Assembly (NCBI GenBank): GCA_945865545.1 | Contig: CAMBEQ010000002.1 | Coordinates: 1-64,000 of the forward strand | DNA: 64,000 nt | Direction: 5' to 3' | Source of the DNA: Sediminibacterium ginsengisoli | GTDB lineage: Bacteria; Bacteroidota; Bacteroidia; Chitinophagales; Chitinophagaceae | In this document: positions 8,170-16,626 of the stretch, piece by piece | Layout of the letters: the number at the start of each line of letters is the position of its first letter | Numbering within the stretch: the stretch's first letter is position 1 | Position numbers and translations under genes: made by a program | Notes under the pieces: generated by a model | Seen by the model: only the letters and a program-made list of their open reading frames with translations | Databases searched by the model: none | Told to the model about the DNA's origin: nothing

Positions 8170-9537
8170 ATGAGTAAACCTTCTCTGCCACAAGGCACCA
8201 GAGATTTTAATGCAGCCACAGTGCAAAAGCGCCAATATATATTCCAAACCATTAAATCGGTTTTTGAATTATATGGGTTTCAAGCATTGGAAACTCCTGC
8301 CATGGAAAACCTAGAAACCTTGATGGGCAAATATGGTGAGGAAGGAGATAAATTGATTTTTAAGATTTTAAACAACGGACTAGATCTACCACAAAAAAAA
8401 CAACAAACTTTAGAAGGGGTTGAAAAATTATTAGCGGGGAAAAGTAGTTTAGCCTTAACAGAACGTGCTTTAAGATATGATTTAACCATTCCCTTTGCAA
8501 GGTATGTAGCCATGCATCATGGCGCGCTCAACTTTCCATTTAAAAGATATCAAATTCAGCCCGTATGGCGTGCCGATCGTCCACAGAAAGGCAGATATAG
8601 AGAATTTTATCAATGCGATGCAGATGTAGTGGGAAGTGATAGCTTATTGAACGAAGTAGATTTAATGTCGGTGTATTTAAACGTTTTTGCCAATTTAAAA
8701 TTGCCTGTGGAAGTGAAAATGAATAACCGAAAAATTTTATTAGGACTGGCTCAATTTTGTGGAGGCGAAGAAAAATTAATTGACTTAACTATTGCTATTG
8801 ACAAGTTAGATAAAATTGGTTGGGAAAAAGTACAAGAGGAATTAAATACCAAAGGATTTTCGGATGCACAACAAAAAATAATTCAACAATATTTAAATAT
8901 TACAGGGAGTAATGACGAAAAAATTGCACAGCTTAAAAAGTTATTAGGAGATAATGAAAGTGTATTGAAAGGTATTGAAGAATTAAATTATGTACTTCAA
9001 TATCAACTATCTTCTGGAATGAGCAAACAATTGGTGGCCGATTTTACTTTAGCAAGAGGACTCAATTATTATACTGGACTTATTTTTGAGGTAAAAGCAT
9101 TGGATACCGACATGGGAAGCATTGGTGGTGGTGGGCGCTACAACGATTTAACTAGCTTGTTTGGTGTGCCTAATATTCCGGGCGTTGGAATAAGCTTTGG
9201 CGTGGATCGTATCTATGATGTGATGGAAGAAAAAAACTTATTCCCTCCTTCTATTGAACAAACTACACAGATTTTATTTTTTAATTTAGGAGAGCAAGAA
9301 GCGCAAGCCGCCTATGAACAAATGACCTTGCTTAGAAATAAAAAAATTGCTTGTGAAATTTACCCTGAGAAGAGTAAGTTTGACAAGCAATTTAAATATG
9401 CTGAGAAAAAAGGAATTCCCAATGTAATTATCATTGGAACTGAGGAATTAGCAAAGAAAGAATGCAATTTAAAAAACATCAACACGGGTATTCAAACTAC
9501 GATTCCATTTTCCGAGTTGGTGAATTATAAATTTTAA
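8170..9537 (+). CDS. hisS: Histidyl-tRNA synthetase
   Basis: This enzyme charges tRNA-His with histidine in the cytoplasm. The 455-residue protein carries class II aminoacyl-tRNA synthetase motifs: TERALRYDLTIPFARYVA near residue 98, motif 2 RPQKGRYREFYQCDADVVG, the histidine-specific ARGLNYYTGLIFEV, and motif 3 in GGGGRYNDL with GVGISFGVDRI. A C-terminal anticodon-binding domain covers about residues 360-455. Length is slightly above average. It is convergent with the next minus-strand gene, with only three bases between stops. Confidence 0.96.
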   Translation: MSKPSLPQGTRDFNAATVQKRQYIFQTIKSVFELYGFQALETPAMENLETLMGKYGEEGDKLIFKILNNGLDLPQKKQQTLEGVEKLLAGKSSLALTERALRYDLTIPFARYVAMHHGALNFPFKRYQIQPVWRADRPQKGRYREFYQCDADVVGSDSLLNEVDLMSVYLNVFANLKLPVEVKMNNRKILLGLAQFCGGEEKLIDLTIAIDKLDKIGWEKVQEELNTKGFSDAQQKIIQQYLNITGSNDEKIAQLKKLLGDNESVLKGIEELNYVLQYQLSSGMSKQLVADFTLARGLNYYTGLIFEVKALDTDMGSIGGGGRYNDLTSLFGVPNIPGVGISFGVDRIYDVMEEKNLFPPSIEQTTQILFFNLGEQEAQAAYEQMTLLRNKKIACEIYPEKSKFDKQFKYAEKKGIPNVIIIGTEELAKKECNLKNINTGIQTTIPFSELVNYKF

Positions 9538-9540
9538 AAA

Positions 9541-9927
9541 TTATTTACACTTACTCAACCAAAGTTCACTATAAAAATCTTCCTTTCTATAGGCAGTAAC
9601 TGCTGCTGCTTTAGTACCAACCAATTCCATACCTTGAACGGTAATTGAAATGGATACCACCGCGTTACTAGCATCTCTTTTAAAAACTACTGGCGCATCA
9701 TAAGCGGCCAAATAAAAAGAATCAATCCCTTTACGGTCTAATGCAGTAGAACCCATTGCAGAATTGATGGTAAGTACTGTATCTTCTGCAGTGATGCTTA
9801 CTTCAGTAACTGGGCTTCCCTCTGGGAATGTGTATTTACCAAAATAATCTTTTAATGTGGTGGATTGCGCATGAACCGAAAACAAAACCCCCATCATAAT
9901 TGAAGCCATTAGGACAATTTTTTTCAT
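9541..9927 (-). CDS. Small secreted protein, possibly DUF3471-like
   Basis: The 128-residue protein has a clear signal peptide ending at VHAQ and a mature domain of about 105 residues predicted to be mostly beta strand. The pattern LKDYFGKYTFPEGSPVTEVSITAEDT resembles the lipocalin-like DUF3471 domain found at the end of some periplasmic beta-lactamase-like proteins, but this is a weak resemblance. It has its own well-formed promoter and no operon partner. The function is unknown. Confidence 0.7.
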   Translation of the reverse strand: MKKIVLMASIMMGVLFSVHAQSTTLKDYFGKYTFPEGSPVTEVSITAEDTVLTINSAMGSTALDRKGIDSFYLAAYDAPVVFKRDASNAVVSISITVQGMELVGTKAAAVTAYRKEDFYSELWLSKCK

Positions 9928-9968
9928 TGTTATCTATTTTTATATTTTTGATATAGAAAAGTGCGATT

Positions 9969-9997
9969 CAAATTTAAGTAAAAAGATTCCGTTTCAA
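9969..9997 (-). promoter_or_regulatory. Bacteroidota-type promoter of the small secreted protein gene
   Basis: The minus strand reads TTG, 18 bases, TAAATTTG, matching the -33/-7 consensus with good spacing. The predicted transcription start is about 35 bases before the start codon at 9927. Confidence 0.7.
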
Positions 9998-10094
9998 TTA
10001 AAATAGTAAGGCAAACCAATAATTTAATAAAATGGTTAAACAAAGGAAGAAATGGTAGAAAAAAAAGAATTAAAAGTATCCAAATCCGATCAAG

Positions 10095-10102
10095 TATCTT
10101 TG
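10095..10102 (+). promoter_or_regulatory. -7 element directly before rlmN
   Basis: TATCTTTG is an exact match to TAnnTTTG and ends only four bases before the rlmN ATG, so the transcript would start at or next to the start codon (leaderless). No clear TTG -33 element is visible. Confidence 0.55.
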
Positions 10103-10106
10103 CATT

Positions 10107-11156
10107 ATGGAGAAGAATAGAGAGAATATTAGACAGGTTGAAGTGGCTGATATTGAACGCTTTATAGGCAAAATAGGAGAAAAGCCATTTCGAGTAAAAC
10201 AAATTGTTGAATGGTTATGGCAAAAACATGCACATAGCTTCGACGAAATGACCAACCTAAGTAAGGAATTACGCAAGCAATTAGAGGATCAATATCAATT
10301 GCCTGCCTTGACCATTAGCACTACACAATTAAGTGATGATGGAACTTTAAAAACGCGTTTCAAAACTTTTGACGATCATATGATCGAAGGGGTACTTATT
10401 CCAACAGCCCTTCGTAAAACAGCATGTGTTTCATCTCAAATTGGTTGTAGCTTAAGTTGTAAATTTTGTGCAACAGGAACTATGACTCGTAAAAGAAATT
10501 TAACGTTTGACGAAATATATGATCAAGTAGTTTACATTCTGCAACAAAGTGAAGCTACCTATGATAAGCATTTAAGCAATATTGTATTTATGGGAATGGG
10601 TGAGCCCCTTATGAATTACCACAATGTGCTAAAAGCTATTGAAAAAATTACTTCTCCTGATGGATTAGGAATGAGTGCCAAGCGCATTACAGTTTCCACC
10701 GCTGGTATTGTAAAACAAATTAGACAATTGGGTGATGACAATGTTAAATTCAAATTAGCCTTATCCTTGCATGCAGCCAATGACAAGAAGCGTAATGAGC
10801 TTATGCCTATTAATGAAAGCAATAATATTAAGTCCTTAATTGAAGCATTGAATTATTTTTATAAAAAAACAGGTAGCGAAGTCACTTTTGAATACATATT
10901 ATTTAAAGACTTTAATGACTCGGAAAAAGACGCCGAAGAGCTTACCAAAATATACCGACAAGTACCTGCCGATTTAATCAATGTAATTGAATACAATCCA
11001 GTAGATGTTTTCCCATTTGACAAACCCGACGAAGATGGCTTTGAGCGTTTTGTTGAAATTTTACAAAAAAACAGAGTGAATGTTAGAATAAGAAGAAGTA
11101 GAGGTAAAGACATTGATGCGGCCTGTGGTCAATTAGCCAACAAAGATAATTTTTAA
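10107..11156 (+). CDS. rlmN: 23S rRNA/tRNA adenine-C2 methyltransferase RlmN
   Basis: RlmN is a radical-SAM enzyme that methylates C2 of adenosine 2503 in 23S rRNA and adenosine 37 in some tRNAs. The 349-residue protein has the radical-SAM cluster motif C-x3-C-x2-C in GCSLSCKFCATG, the family segment GMGEPLMNY, and the conserved C-terminal cysteine in DAACGQL that forms the methylated intermediate. Length is typical. It heads a plus-strand run with two pseudouridine synthases, so the three genes all modify RNA. Confidence 0.97.
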   Translation: MEKNRENIRQVEVADIERFIGKIGEKPFRVKQIVEWLWQKHAHSFDEMTNLSKELRKQLEDQYQLPALTISTTQLSDDGTLKTRFKTFDDHMIEGVLIPTALRKTACVSSQIGCSLSCKFCATGTMTRKRNLTFDEIYDQVVYILQQSEATYDKHLSNIVFMGMGEPLMNYHNVLKAIEKITSPDGLGMSAKRITVSTAGIVKQIRQLGDDNVKFKLALSLHAANDKKRNELMPINESNNIKSLIEALNYFYKKTGSEVTFEYILFKDFNDSEKDAEELTKIYRQVPADLINVIEYNPVDVFPFDKPDEDGFERFVEILQKNRVNVRIRRSRGKDIDAACGQLANKDNF

Positions 11157-11167
11157 TACTGCTTCTA

Positions 11168-12292
11168 ATGAACAACAAAAGATCTGACAACTTTGATAAA
11201 TTTTCGAATAAGAAAAAAGGGAGTGCTGTTAAAGAAGAATACAGACAAGAAAAGAAAAAAGCTAAAATAGAAATGAGGGCCGCTGGGGAGGCCATGCGCC
11301 AAAGAAAAAAAGATAAAGAACGAGGCATTGCTGTCGAACCCTTGGGCAATAATAAAAGAAGAATTCCTTCCAACAAAACCGCGCCCACTTTCTCTCACAA
11401 AAATGCTGCTCCAAAGTATGGAGAATTAAAACCTTCTTTTAATGCAAAGCCAAGCCCTAGCAATAAAAGAACCCCTGCTTCTATGGACCGTGCCGATGTA
11501 AAAAGAACAGCTTCCATTGGAAAAGTAACCGCTTCAACAGAAGCGCCATTTGAACAAATGCCTTTGAATAAATACATTGCACACGCAGGGATATCTGGAC
11601 GTCGCGAGGCTGCAGAATTGGTGAAAGCCGGGCATGTTGCCGTGAATGGAGATATTGTATTAGAACCAGGCTATAAAGTACAATACAAAGACGTAGTTAG
11701 ATTAAAAGGAAAAGTATTACAATTACAAGTAACACCGGTTTATATTTTATTAAATAAGCCCAAAGATTATATCTGTACTGCTTCAGATCCGGAGGGCAGA
11801 AAAACAGTATTGGATATTATTAAAAACGCCACCACACAAAGAATGTTTCCAGTAGGTCGATTGGATAGAAATACCACTGGCGTTTTAATCTTAACCAATG
11901 ATGGCGATTTGGCACAAAAATTAACCCACCCTTCCTACGAAATAAAAAAAATATACGAAGTCACTTTAGACAAACCTGTTACCAAAGCCGATATGGAATC
12001 CATTGCGGCAGGCGTTAATTTAGAAGATGGATTTATTGCCGCAGATGCAGTAAGTTATTTATCGAATACTTCTAAAAATGTGATTGGTATTGAAATCCAT
12101 AGTGGTCGAAATAGAATTGTACGCCGCATATTTGAACATTTAGGCTATGATGTAAGACATTTGGATAGAGTCATGTTTGCTAATTTAACCAAGAAAAATG
12201 TAGACCGTGGCAAATGGCGTTTCTTGGCAGAGAAAGAAGTGAGGTTATTAAAATTTATGAACAAATCTTTCACCCGAAAGTCTTCCAATTAA
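11168..12292 (+). CDS. Pseudouridine synthase of the RluB/RsuA family with long basic N-terminus
   Basis: The enzyme isomerises a uridine in rRNA. The 374-residue protein has a Lys/Arg-rich, probably disordered N-terminal extension of about 130 residues, then an S4 RNA-binding domain (LNKYIAHAGISGRREAAELV) and the catalytic domain with the GRLDRNTTGVLILTNDGDL motif, whose aspartate is the nucleophile. The core resembles RluB, which acts on 23S rRNA, but RluE or RluF specificity cannot be excluded. It follows rlmN by 11 bases and precedes another pseudouridine synthase by 7. Confidence 0.92.
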   Translation: MNNKRSDNFDKFSNKKKGSAVKEEYRQEKKKAKIEMRAAGEAMRQRKKDKERGIAVEPLGNNKRRIPSNKTAPTFSHKNAAPKYGELKPSFNAKPSPSNKRTPASMDRADVKRTASIGKVTASTEAPFEQMPLNKYIAHAGISGRREAAELVKAGHVAVNGDIVLEPGYKVQYKDVVRLKGKVLQLQVTPVYILLNKPKDYICTASDPEGRKTVLDIIKNATTQRMFPVGRLDRNTTGVLILTNDGDLAQKLTHPSYEIKKIYEVTLDKPVTKADMESIAAGVNLEDGFIAADAVSYLSNTSKNVIGIEIHSGRNRIVRRIFEHLGYDVRHLDRVMFANLTKKNVDRGKWRFLAEKEVRLLKFMNKSFTRKSSN

Positions 12293-12299
12293 TTTTAGC

Positions 12300-13010
12300 A
12301 TGTTAAGTATTTTATTCGAAGACGAAGACATTATTGTCTTAAATAAGCCAGCTGGTTTATTTAGTATACCCGACCGATTTGGTAAAGAAGTTTCTCTAAA
12401 ATCTATGTTGCAAGAAAAATATGGAGAAATTTTTACCGTACACCGTCTTGATCAACATACTAGTGGTTTAATTCTTTTTGCAAAAAATGCAGCAGCACAC
12501 CAATTATTAAGTGAGTTATTTGAAGGAAGAACTATTGAAAAAAAATATTTAGGCTTAGTGAAAGGTAGGCCAGCTGAAGAAGGTAGCATTGATAACCCCA
12601 TCATGGAACACCCCATAAAAAAGGGAACGATGGTGATTAATGCCAAAGGAAAAGCAGCACTCACCACTTATAGCGTTATAAAATATTACAAACAATACGC
12701 CTGGGTCAGTTTTCAAATTCATACTGGGCGGACCCATCAAATTAGATTACACGCCAAGCAAATAGGACATCCTATTGTTGCAGATGATGTATATGGAGAT
12801 GGGGAAAAATTATTACTATCTTCTATCAAAAAGAAGAATTTTAAATTAAGTAAAGAAGAAGAGGAAGAAAGACCTTTAATGGCTAGACAAGCATTGCATG
12901 CGCATACATTGGTTTTTACTTATAAAGAAAAGGAGCTCCGATTAGAAGCTCCTTTGCCAAAAGATTTATCCGCTTGTTTAAAGCAGTTGGATAAATGGAA
13001 TAGCGCTTAA
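12300..13010 (+). CDS. Pseudouridine synthase of the RluA family
   Basis: The 236-residue protein has the RluA-type catalytic motif VHRLDQHTSGLILFAKN, with the nucleophilic aspartate in HRLD, and the RNA-binding segment IHTGRTHQIRLHAKQIGHPIVADDVYG. It lacks an S4 domain and is short, as in RluA or TruC types that modify 23S rRNA or tRNA. It is probably co-transcribed with the preceding synthase. Exact substrate is not predictable from the sequence. Confidence 0.92.
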   Translation: MLSILFEDEDIIVLNKPAGLFSIPDRFGKEVSLKSMLQEKYGEIFTVHRLDQHTSGLILFAKNAAAHQLLSELFEGRTIEKKYLGLVKGRPAEEGSIDNPIMEHPIKKGTMVINAKGKAALTTYSVIKYYKQYAWVSFQIHTGRTHQIRLHAKQIGHPIVADDVYGDGEKLLLSSIKKKNFKLSKEEEEERPLMARQALHAHTLVFTYKEKELRLEAPLPKDLSACLKQLDKWNSA

Positions 13011-13027
13011 GTGAATTTTAATTTAAT

Positions 13028-13663
13028 TTATTTATTTGGCTGTGGAGTATAGCGTAAATAAGGTTTTACAATATTTAAGCCTTTAGGGAATTTTAATAAA
13101 GCATCTTCCGTTTTTACAGCAGGCACTACTATAACGTCTTCTCCTTCTATCCAATTAGCCGGTGTGGCCACACTGTATTTAGCAGTAAGTTGCAAAGAAT
13201 CAATTACTCTTAACACTTCCACAAAATTTCTTCCTGTGGAAGCTGGGTAAGTAATGGTTAATTTAACTTTCTTATCAGGGCCAATAATAAATAAAGAACG
13301 AACAGTAAATGTTTCCGAAGCATTGGGATGAATCATATCATAGGCATTAGCAATAGATTTGTCTTCGTCTGCAATAATCGGGAATCCAACTGTAACCTGT
13401 TGTGTTTCATTAATGTCATTGATCCATTTTTTATGACTCTCCACTCCATCCACACTTAAAGCCAATACTTTCACATTGCGCTTAGCAAATTCTTCTTGCA
13501 AGGCGGCGGTTCGACCCAATTCGGTGGTACAAACAGGAGTAAAGTCGGCAGGGTGAGAAAACAAAATACCCCAGCTGTCTCCTAAATAGTCATGAAAACT
13601 AATATCGCCAATACTTGTTTTGGCTTTAAAATCTGGTGCGGTATCGCCTAATCTTAAACTCAT
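13028..13663 (-). CDS. 1-Cys peroxiredoxin (Prx6 type)
   Basis: The enzyme reduces peroxides through one catalytic cysteine. The 211-residue protein has the active-site motif HPADFTPVCTTELGR near residue 37 and the long C-terminal dimerisation arm of the Prx6 subfamily. The active-site cysteine is the only cysteine in the protein, so it must rely on an external thiol for reduction. It stands alone on its strand. A TATCTTTG -7 element and a perfect 17-base palindrome lie upstream, suggesting regulation, plausibly by redox stress. Confidence 0.95.
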   Translation of the reverse strand: MSLRLGDTAPDFKAKTSIGDISFHDYLGDSWGILFSHPADFTPVCTTELGRTAALQEEFAKRNVKVLALSVDGVESHKKWINDINETQQVTVGFPIIADEDKSIANAYDMIHPNASETFTVRSLFIIGPDKKVKLTITYPASTGRNFVEVLRVIDSLQLTAKYSVATPANWIEGEDVIVVPAVKTEDALLKFPKGLNIVKPYLRYTPQPNK

Positions 13664-13690
13664 ATTCTTATGTTTTTAATTATAAGAAAA

Positions 13691-13698
13691 CAAAGATA
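13691..13698 (-). promoter_or_regulatory. -7 element of the peroxiredoxin promoter
   Basis: The minus strand reads TATCTTTG, a full match to TAnnTTTG, 27 bases before the start codon. The -33 region has no TTG and is occupied by a palindrome instead. Confidence 0.6.
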
Positions 13699-13705
13699 TG
13701 TATTT

Positions 13706-13722
13706 TCTACTAAATTAGTAGA
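13706..13722. promoter_or_regulatory. Perfect palindrome, probable operator of the peroxiredoxin gene
   Basis: The sequence TCTACTAAATTAGTAGA is a perfect inverted repeat with eight-base arms around one base. It covers the spacer and -33 position of the promoter just downstream on the minus strand, the classic place for a dimeric repressor or activator. The regulator is not encoded nearby and its family cannot be named from the site alone. Confidence 0.6.
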
Positions 13723-13772
13723 CTTTTAATTAATTTCTTAACCCTTTCTATTGACGCGCATTTAAAAAAAGC

Positions 13773-14306
13773 TTATTCAGCAGGAGATTCGGAACTATAT
13801 AAGTCTAATAAACCATCGGGTAGTTCCACGGAAACTATTTTTTTAACATGATCCACCCCTTTTAAACTTTCTTCATGTAAAGGGATATAAGCTTCTTGGC
13901 CTTGATAAAGAATGGTGACCAATAATTGATGTGGTTGTTCTATTATTTCCTGTATGACGCCAAGGCTTTTGCCTTTTTCCGCTACCGTATAACCCATAAG
14001 CGCCAAGGGTGAATTTTTATTTACTAATTTTTGAAAGTCGGACTGAGGCAGCCACACTTTTTTTCCTATTAATAAGGCTGTTGCTTCTCTTGTAGTAATG
14101 CCTTCTATTTGCAAATGAGTAAGCGTTTCTGTTTTAGCGCTAGCGGTGACAATAAAATAAGGTATAAAGCTAGCTGCGTTTTTTTCAATAAACAAAGTAG
14201 TAATTCCTTTAAATGAAATAGGTTTCCCTAAAGCGTGTTCTAAAATGATTTGCCCAGCAACTCCATGGGGCGCCACCATTTTACCAATGTGTACATAATC
14301 GTTCAT
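13773..14306 (-). CDS. rimM: Ribosome maturation factor RimM
   Basis: RimM helps assemble the head of the 30S subunit and binds ribosomal protein uS19. The 177-residue protein has the N-terminal RimM barrel (MNDYVHIGKMVAPHGVAGQI) and a C-terminal PRC-barrel with LVTILYQGQEAYIPLHEE and VDHVKKIVSVELPDGLLDLY. Length and order are normal. It follows rpsP on the same strand, the common rpsP-rimM pairing, but a terminator-like hairpin lies between them. Confidence 0.95.
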   Translation of the reverse strand: MNDYVHIGKMVAPHGVAGQIILEHALGKPISFKGITTLFIEKNAASFIPYFIVTASAKTETLTHLQIEGITTREATALLIGKKVWLPQSDFQKLVNKNSPLALMGYTVAEKGKSLGVIQEIIEQPHQLLVTILYQGQEAYIPLHEESLKGVDHVKKIVSVELPDGLLDLYSSESPAE

Positions 14307-14346
14307 CTACAAATTTAAATCTTTTATCGCAGAGATGAGTGCTCAT

Positions 14347-14383
14347 AAAAAACCCCCAGCTTCCAAAAGGAAACCAGGGTTTT
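14347..14383 (-). terminator. Terminator-like hairpin between rpsP and rimM
   Basis: On the minus strand an imperfect hairpin (AAAACCC arm, GGAAG/CTTCC-type inner pairing) is followed by a run of six T. It lies after rpsP and before rimM, so it could end or attenuate transcripts so that bS16 is made in excess over RimM. The stem has internal mismatches. Confidence 0.6.
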
Positions 14384-14402
14384 AAAGCTATGTTAATTAA
14401 AA

Positions 14403-14915
14403 TTATTCAGCGGGTGTTTCAGTTGCTTCTGCAGCAGGTGCTTCAGGAGCTTCTGCTACTTCAGCAGCTTCTACTTCTACTGGTGCTTCTACTACTTCAG
14501 CTACTTTTTTCACAACAGGTACATACACTTTTTTAGCAGCTTGTGCTTTTTTGTGTGTATCGTTGGTGCTTGCAATTTTTGCTTCATGCTCAGCATACCA
14601 AGTTTGGAACTTAGTCATCGCGGTTGCATCATCAAACAATCCTAATTTAACTCCACGAAGTAAGTGCTTTAAATAAAGTACTCCTTTGTAAGATAAAATG
14701 TTATGAACTGTGTCGGTAGGAATTGCTCCTTTGTTTAACCACTCTAAAGCTTTTTGACGATCTAATTGAATCGTCGCAGGAACTGTTAAAGGATTGTAAG
14801 TACCAATTTTTTGGATGAATTTACCATCTCTTGGTGCGCGTCCGTCGGCTACTACTATAAAGTAGAAAGGCCTTTTTTTACTACCATGACGCTGTAGTCT
14901 GATCTTTACTGCCAT
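14403..14915 (-). CDS. rpsP: 30S ribosomal protein bS16
   Basis: bS16 is an assembly protein of the 30S subunit. The N-terminal 80 residues ([39 protein letters not shown]) are canonical. The 170-residue protein is about twice the usual length because of a C-terminal extension that ends in a low-complexity Ala/Glu/Pro/Val tail; extended bS16 is common in Bacteroidota. A promoter lies about 47 bases upstream and a terminator-like hairpin follows. Confidence 0.97.
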   Translation of the reverse strand: MAVKIRLQRHGSKKRPFYFIVVADGRAPRDGKFIQKIGTYNPLTVPATIQLDRQKALEWLNKGAIPTDTVHNILSYKGVLYLKHLLRGVKLGLFDDATAMTKFQTWYAEHEAKIASTNDTHKKAQAAKKVYVPVVKKVAEVVEAPVEVEAAEVAEAPEAPAAEATETPAE

Positions 14916-14961
14916 TTTAAATAGAAATTTATAGGCGTTATTAAATAGGGTTAACTGGTTG

Positions 14962-14992
14962 CAAATATAGGAGAAAGGGAAACAGAATGCAA
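14962..14992 (-). promoter_or_regulatory. Candidate promoter of rpsP
   Basis: The minus strand reads TTG, 20 bases, TATATTTG, a full -7 match at slightly long spacing. A second candidate -7 (TAAATTTG, 14990-14997) overlaps its -33, so two start sites are possible. Confidence 0.55.
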
Positions 14993-15024
14993 ATTTATCC
15001 TAAAATATACTGATTATCAATGCA

Positions 15025-16356
15025 TTACCTTCTTAATCCAGGCATTTTAGCCCCCATTGGACCCCCTGGCATAGATCCACTCATTTGCTTCATCATCTGC
15101 TTCATTTGGTCAAATTGCTTAATAAAAGCATTGATTTCCCCAAGGTCTTTTCCTGCCCCTTTGGCTATTCTTTGTTTTCTACTCGGATTTAAAACATCAG
15201 GATTGCGTCTTTCCACCACAGTCATGGACTGAATGATGGCTTCTACCCCTTTAAAAGCATCGTCTTTAATATCAATATCTTTTAAACTTTTTCCCATGCC
15301 TGGAATCATACCCATAAGATCTTTCAAATTTCCCATCTTCTTAATTTGCTGAATCTGGGTTAAAAAATCTTCAAAGTCAAATTGATTCTTTCGAATTTTT
15401 TTCTCTAATTTTTTTGCTTCCGCTTCATCAAATTGTGCTTGTGCTTTTTCCACCAAGGATGTAATATCACCCATGCCTAAAATTCTTTGCGCCATACGCT
15501 CAGGATAAAAAATATCCAGAGTCTCCATTTTTTCTCCACTGCTCATAAACTTAATGGGCTTATTCACCGTGTACTTAATGGAAAGCGCCGCACCCCCTCT
15601 GGTATCTCCGTCTAACTTAGTTAATACCACTCCAGTAAAATCTAATCGATCGTTGAAAGCCTTCGCTGTATTGACTGCGTCTTGCCCGGTCATGGCATCC
15701 ACTACAAATAAAATTTCTTGTGGTTGAATGGCATTTTTAATATTAGTTACTTCATTCATCATCATTTCGTCCACTGCCAAACGACCAGCCGTATCAATAA
15801 TAATTATATTTTTATTATTCGCTTTTGCATAAGCAATTGCATTTTGTGCAATAGAAACTGCATCTTTATTTTCACGCTCTACAAAAATATCTACCCCAAT
15901 TTGTTCAGCTAACACTGTTAATTGATCCATGGCAGCAGGTCGGTAAATATCGGCTGCCACCAACAAAGGTGATTTTTTTTGCGCTTTTAAGTACGTGGCT
16001 AATTTTCCAGAAAAAGTAGTTTTCCCAGATCCTTGCAAGCCAGCTACTAATATAATAGTGGGGCTTTTGGACAGGTCCAGCAAAGCCACTTCAGATCCCA
16101 TTAATGCAGTCAATTCATCCTGAACTATTTTAGTCATCAATTGTCCAGGACTGATGGCATTGATTACTTTTTCACCAATGGCTTTTTCCTTAATACTATC
16201 TGTAAATTCTTTGGCAATTTTAAAATTAACATCGGCATCTAACAATGCTTTTCTGATGTCTTTTAAAGTATTGGCAACATTTAATTCATTGATTCTCGCC
16301 TGACCTTTCAGGTGTTTAAACGCAGATTCTAATTTTTCACTTAAACTATTAAACAT
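15025..16356 (-). CDS. ffh: Signal recognition particle protein Ffh
   Basis: Ffh is the SRP54 GTPase that binds signal sequences of nascent membrane proteins and docks with FtsY. The 443-residue protein has an N-terminal helical bundle, the G domain with P-loop GLQGSGKTT and the motifs DTAGRLAVDE and TKLDGDTRGG, and a C-terminal methionine-rich M domain (FDQMKQMMKQMSGSMPGGPM) that binds 4.5S RNA and signal peptides. Length is typical. A -7-like element lies 18 bases upstream of the start. Confidence 0.98.
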   Translation of the reverse strand: MFNSLSEKLESAFKHLKGQARINELNVANTLKDIRKALLDADVNFKIAKEFTDSIKEKAIGEKVINAISPGQLMTKIVQDELTALMGSEVALLDLSKSPTIILVAGLQGSGKTTFSGKLATYLKAQKKSPLLVAADIYRPAAMDQLTVLAEQIGVDIFVERENKDAVSIAQNAIAYAKANNKNIIIIDTAGRLAVDEMMMNEVTNIKNAIQPQEILFVVDAMTGQDAVNTAKAFNDRLDFTGVVLTKLDGDTRGGAALSIKYTVNKPIKFMSSGEKMETLDIFYPERMAQRILGMGDITSLVEKAQAQFDEAEAKKLEKKIRKNQFDFEDFLTQIQQIKKMGNLKDLMGMIPGMGKSLKDIDIKDDAFKGVEAIIQSMTVVERRNPDVLNPSRKQRIAKGAGKDLGEINAFIKQFDQMKQMMKQMSGSMPGGPMGAKMPGLRR

Positions 16357-16374
16357 ACTATTACATTAGGGCAG

Positions 16375-16382
16375 CAAAGATA
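16375..16382 (-). promoter_or_regulatory. Candidate -7 element of ffh
   Basis: The minus strand reads TATCTTTG, an exact TAnnTTTG match 18 bases before the ffh start. No TTG at the expected -33 spacing is visible. Confidence 0.5.
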
Positions 16383-16530
16383 AGCGAACCAAAGGAGTGA
16401 AACACTAACAAATATCTAAGTATAATTACTTTATTTATGCATTGATTTTTTATTCTTAAATTATGTTTAACTTATTGACTATCAATATTTTATATAATAG
16501 TTTAAAATGAATTAACAAGGTCTTGACAGT

Positions 16531-16548
16531 TTGTTAACTAATTAACAA
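16531..16548. promoter_or_regulatory. Inverted repeat upstream of the START-like gene promoter
   Basis: TTGTTAACTAATTAACAA has seven-base perfect arms (TTGTTAA and TTAACAA) around four bases. It ends ten bases before the -33 TTG of the next promoter, a typical activator position. In AT-rich DNA such repeats can arise by chance, so this is a candidate only. Confidence 0.35.
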
Positions 16549-16558
16549 TAAAAAATAG

Positions 16559-16588
16559 TTGGAACCTACTCTTTATTTAATATTATTG
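16559..16588 (+). promoter_or_regulatory. Promoter of the START-like/lptG/sod gene run
   Basis: TTG, 19 bases, then TATTATTG, which matches TAnnTTTG at all but one base. The expected start is near 16595, giving a leader of about 32 bases. That leader holds GAGGAG at 16611-16616, a Shine-Dalgarno-like sequence ten bases before the ATG, unusual in this phylum. Confidence 0.65.
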
Positions 16589-16626
16589 CACTAAACCAAC
16601 CAATAATAAAGAGGAGTTAGTTATAT

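Noticed and set aside
9930-10202. 90-codon minus-strand frame overlapping the rlmN start
   Set aside because: It runs through the rlmN promoter and start, has low-complexity Leu/Phe/Asn composition and no recognisable domain or start context.
11083-11577. Minus-strand frames opposite the basic N-terminus of the RluB-type gene
   Set aside because: They mirror Lys/Arg-rich codons as Phe/Leu/Ser-rich strings and show no signal or domain.
16523-16550. TTGACA at 16523 resembling a sigma-70 -35 box
   Set aside because: No -10 box follows at the right distance, and Bacteroidota use a different consensus; the TTG-N19-TATTATTG just downstream is better.
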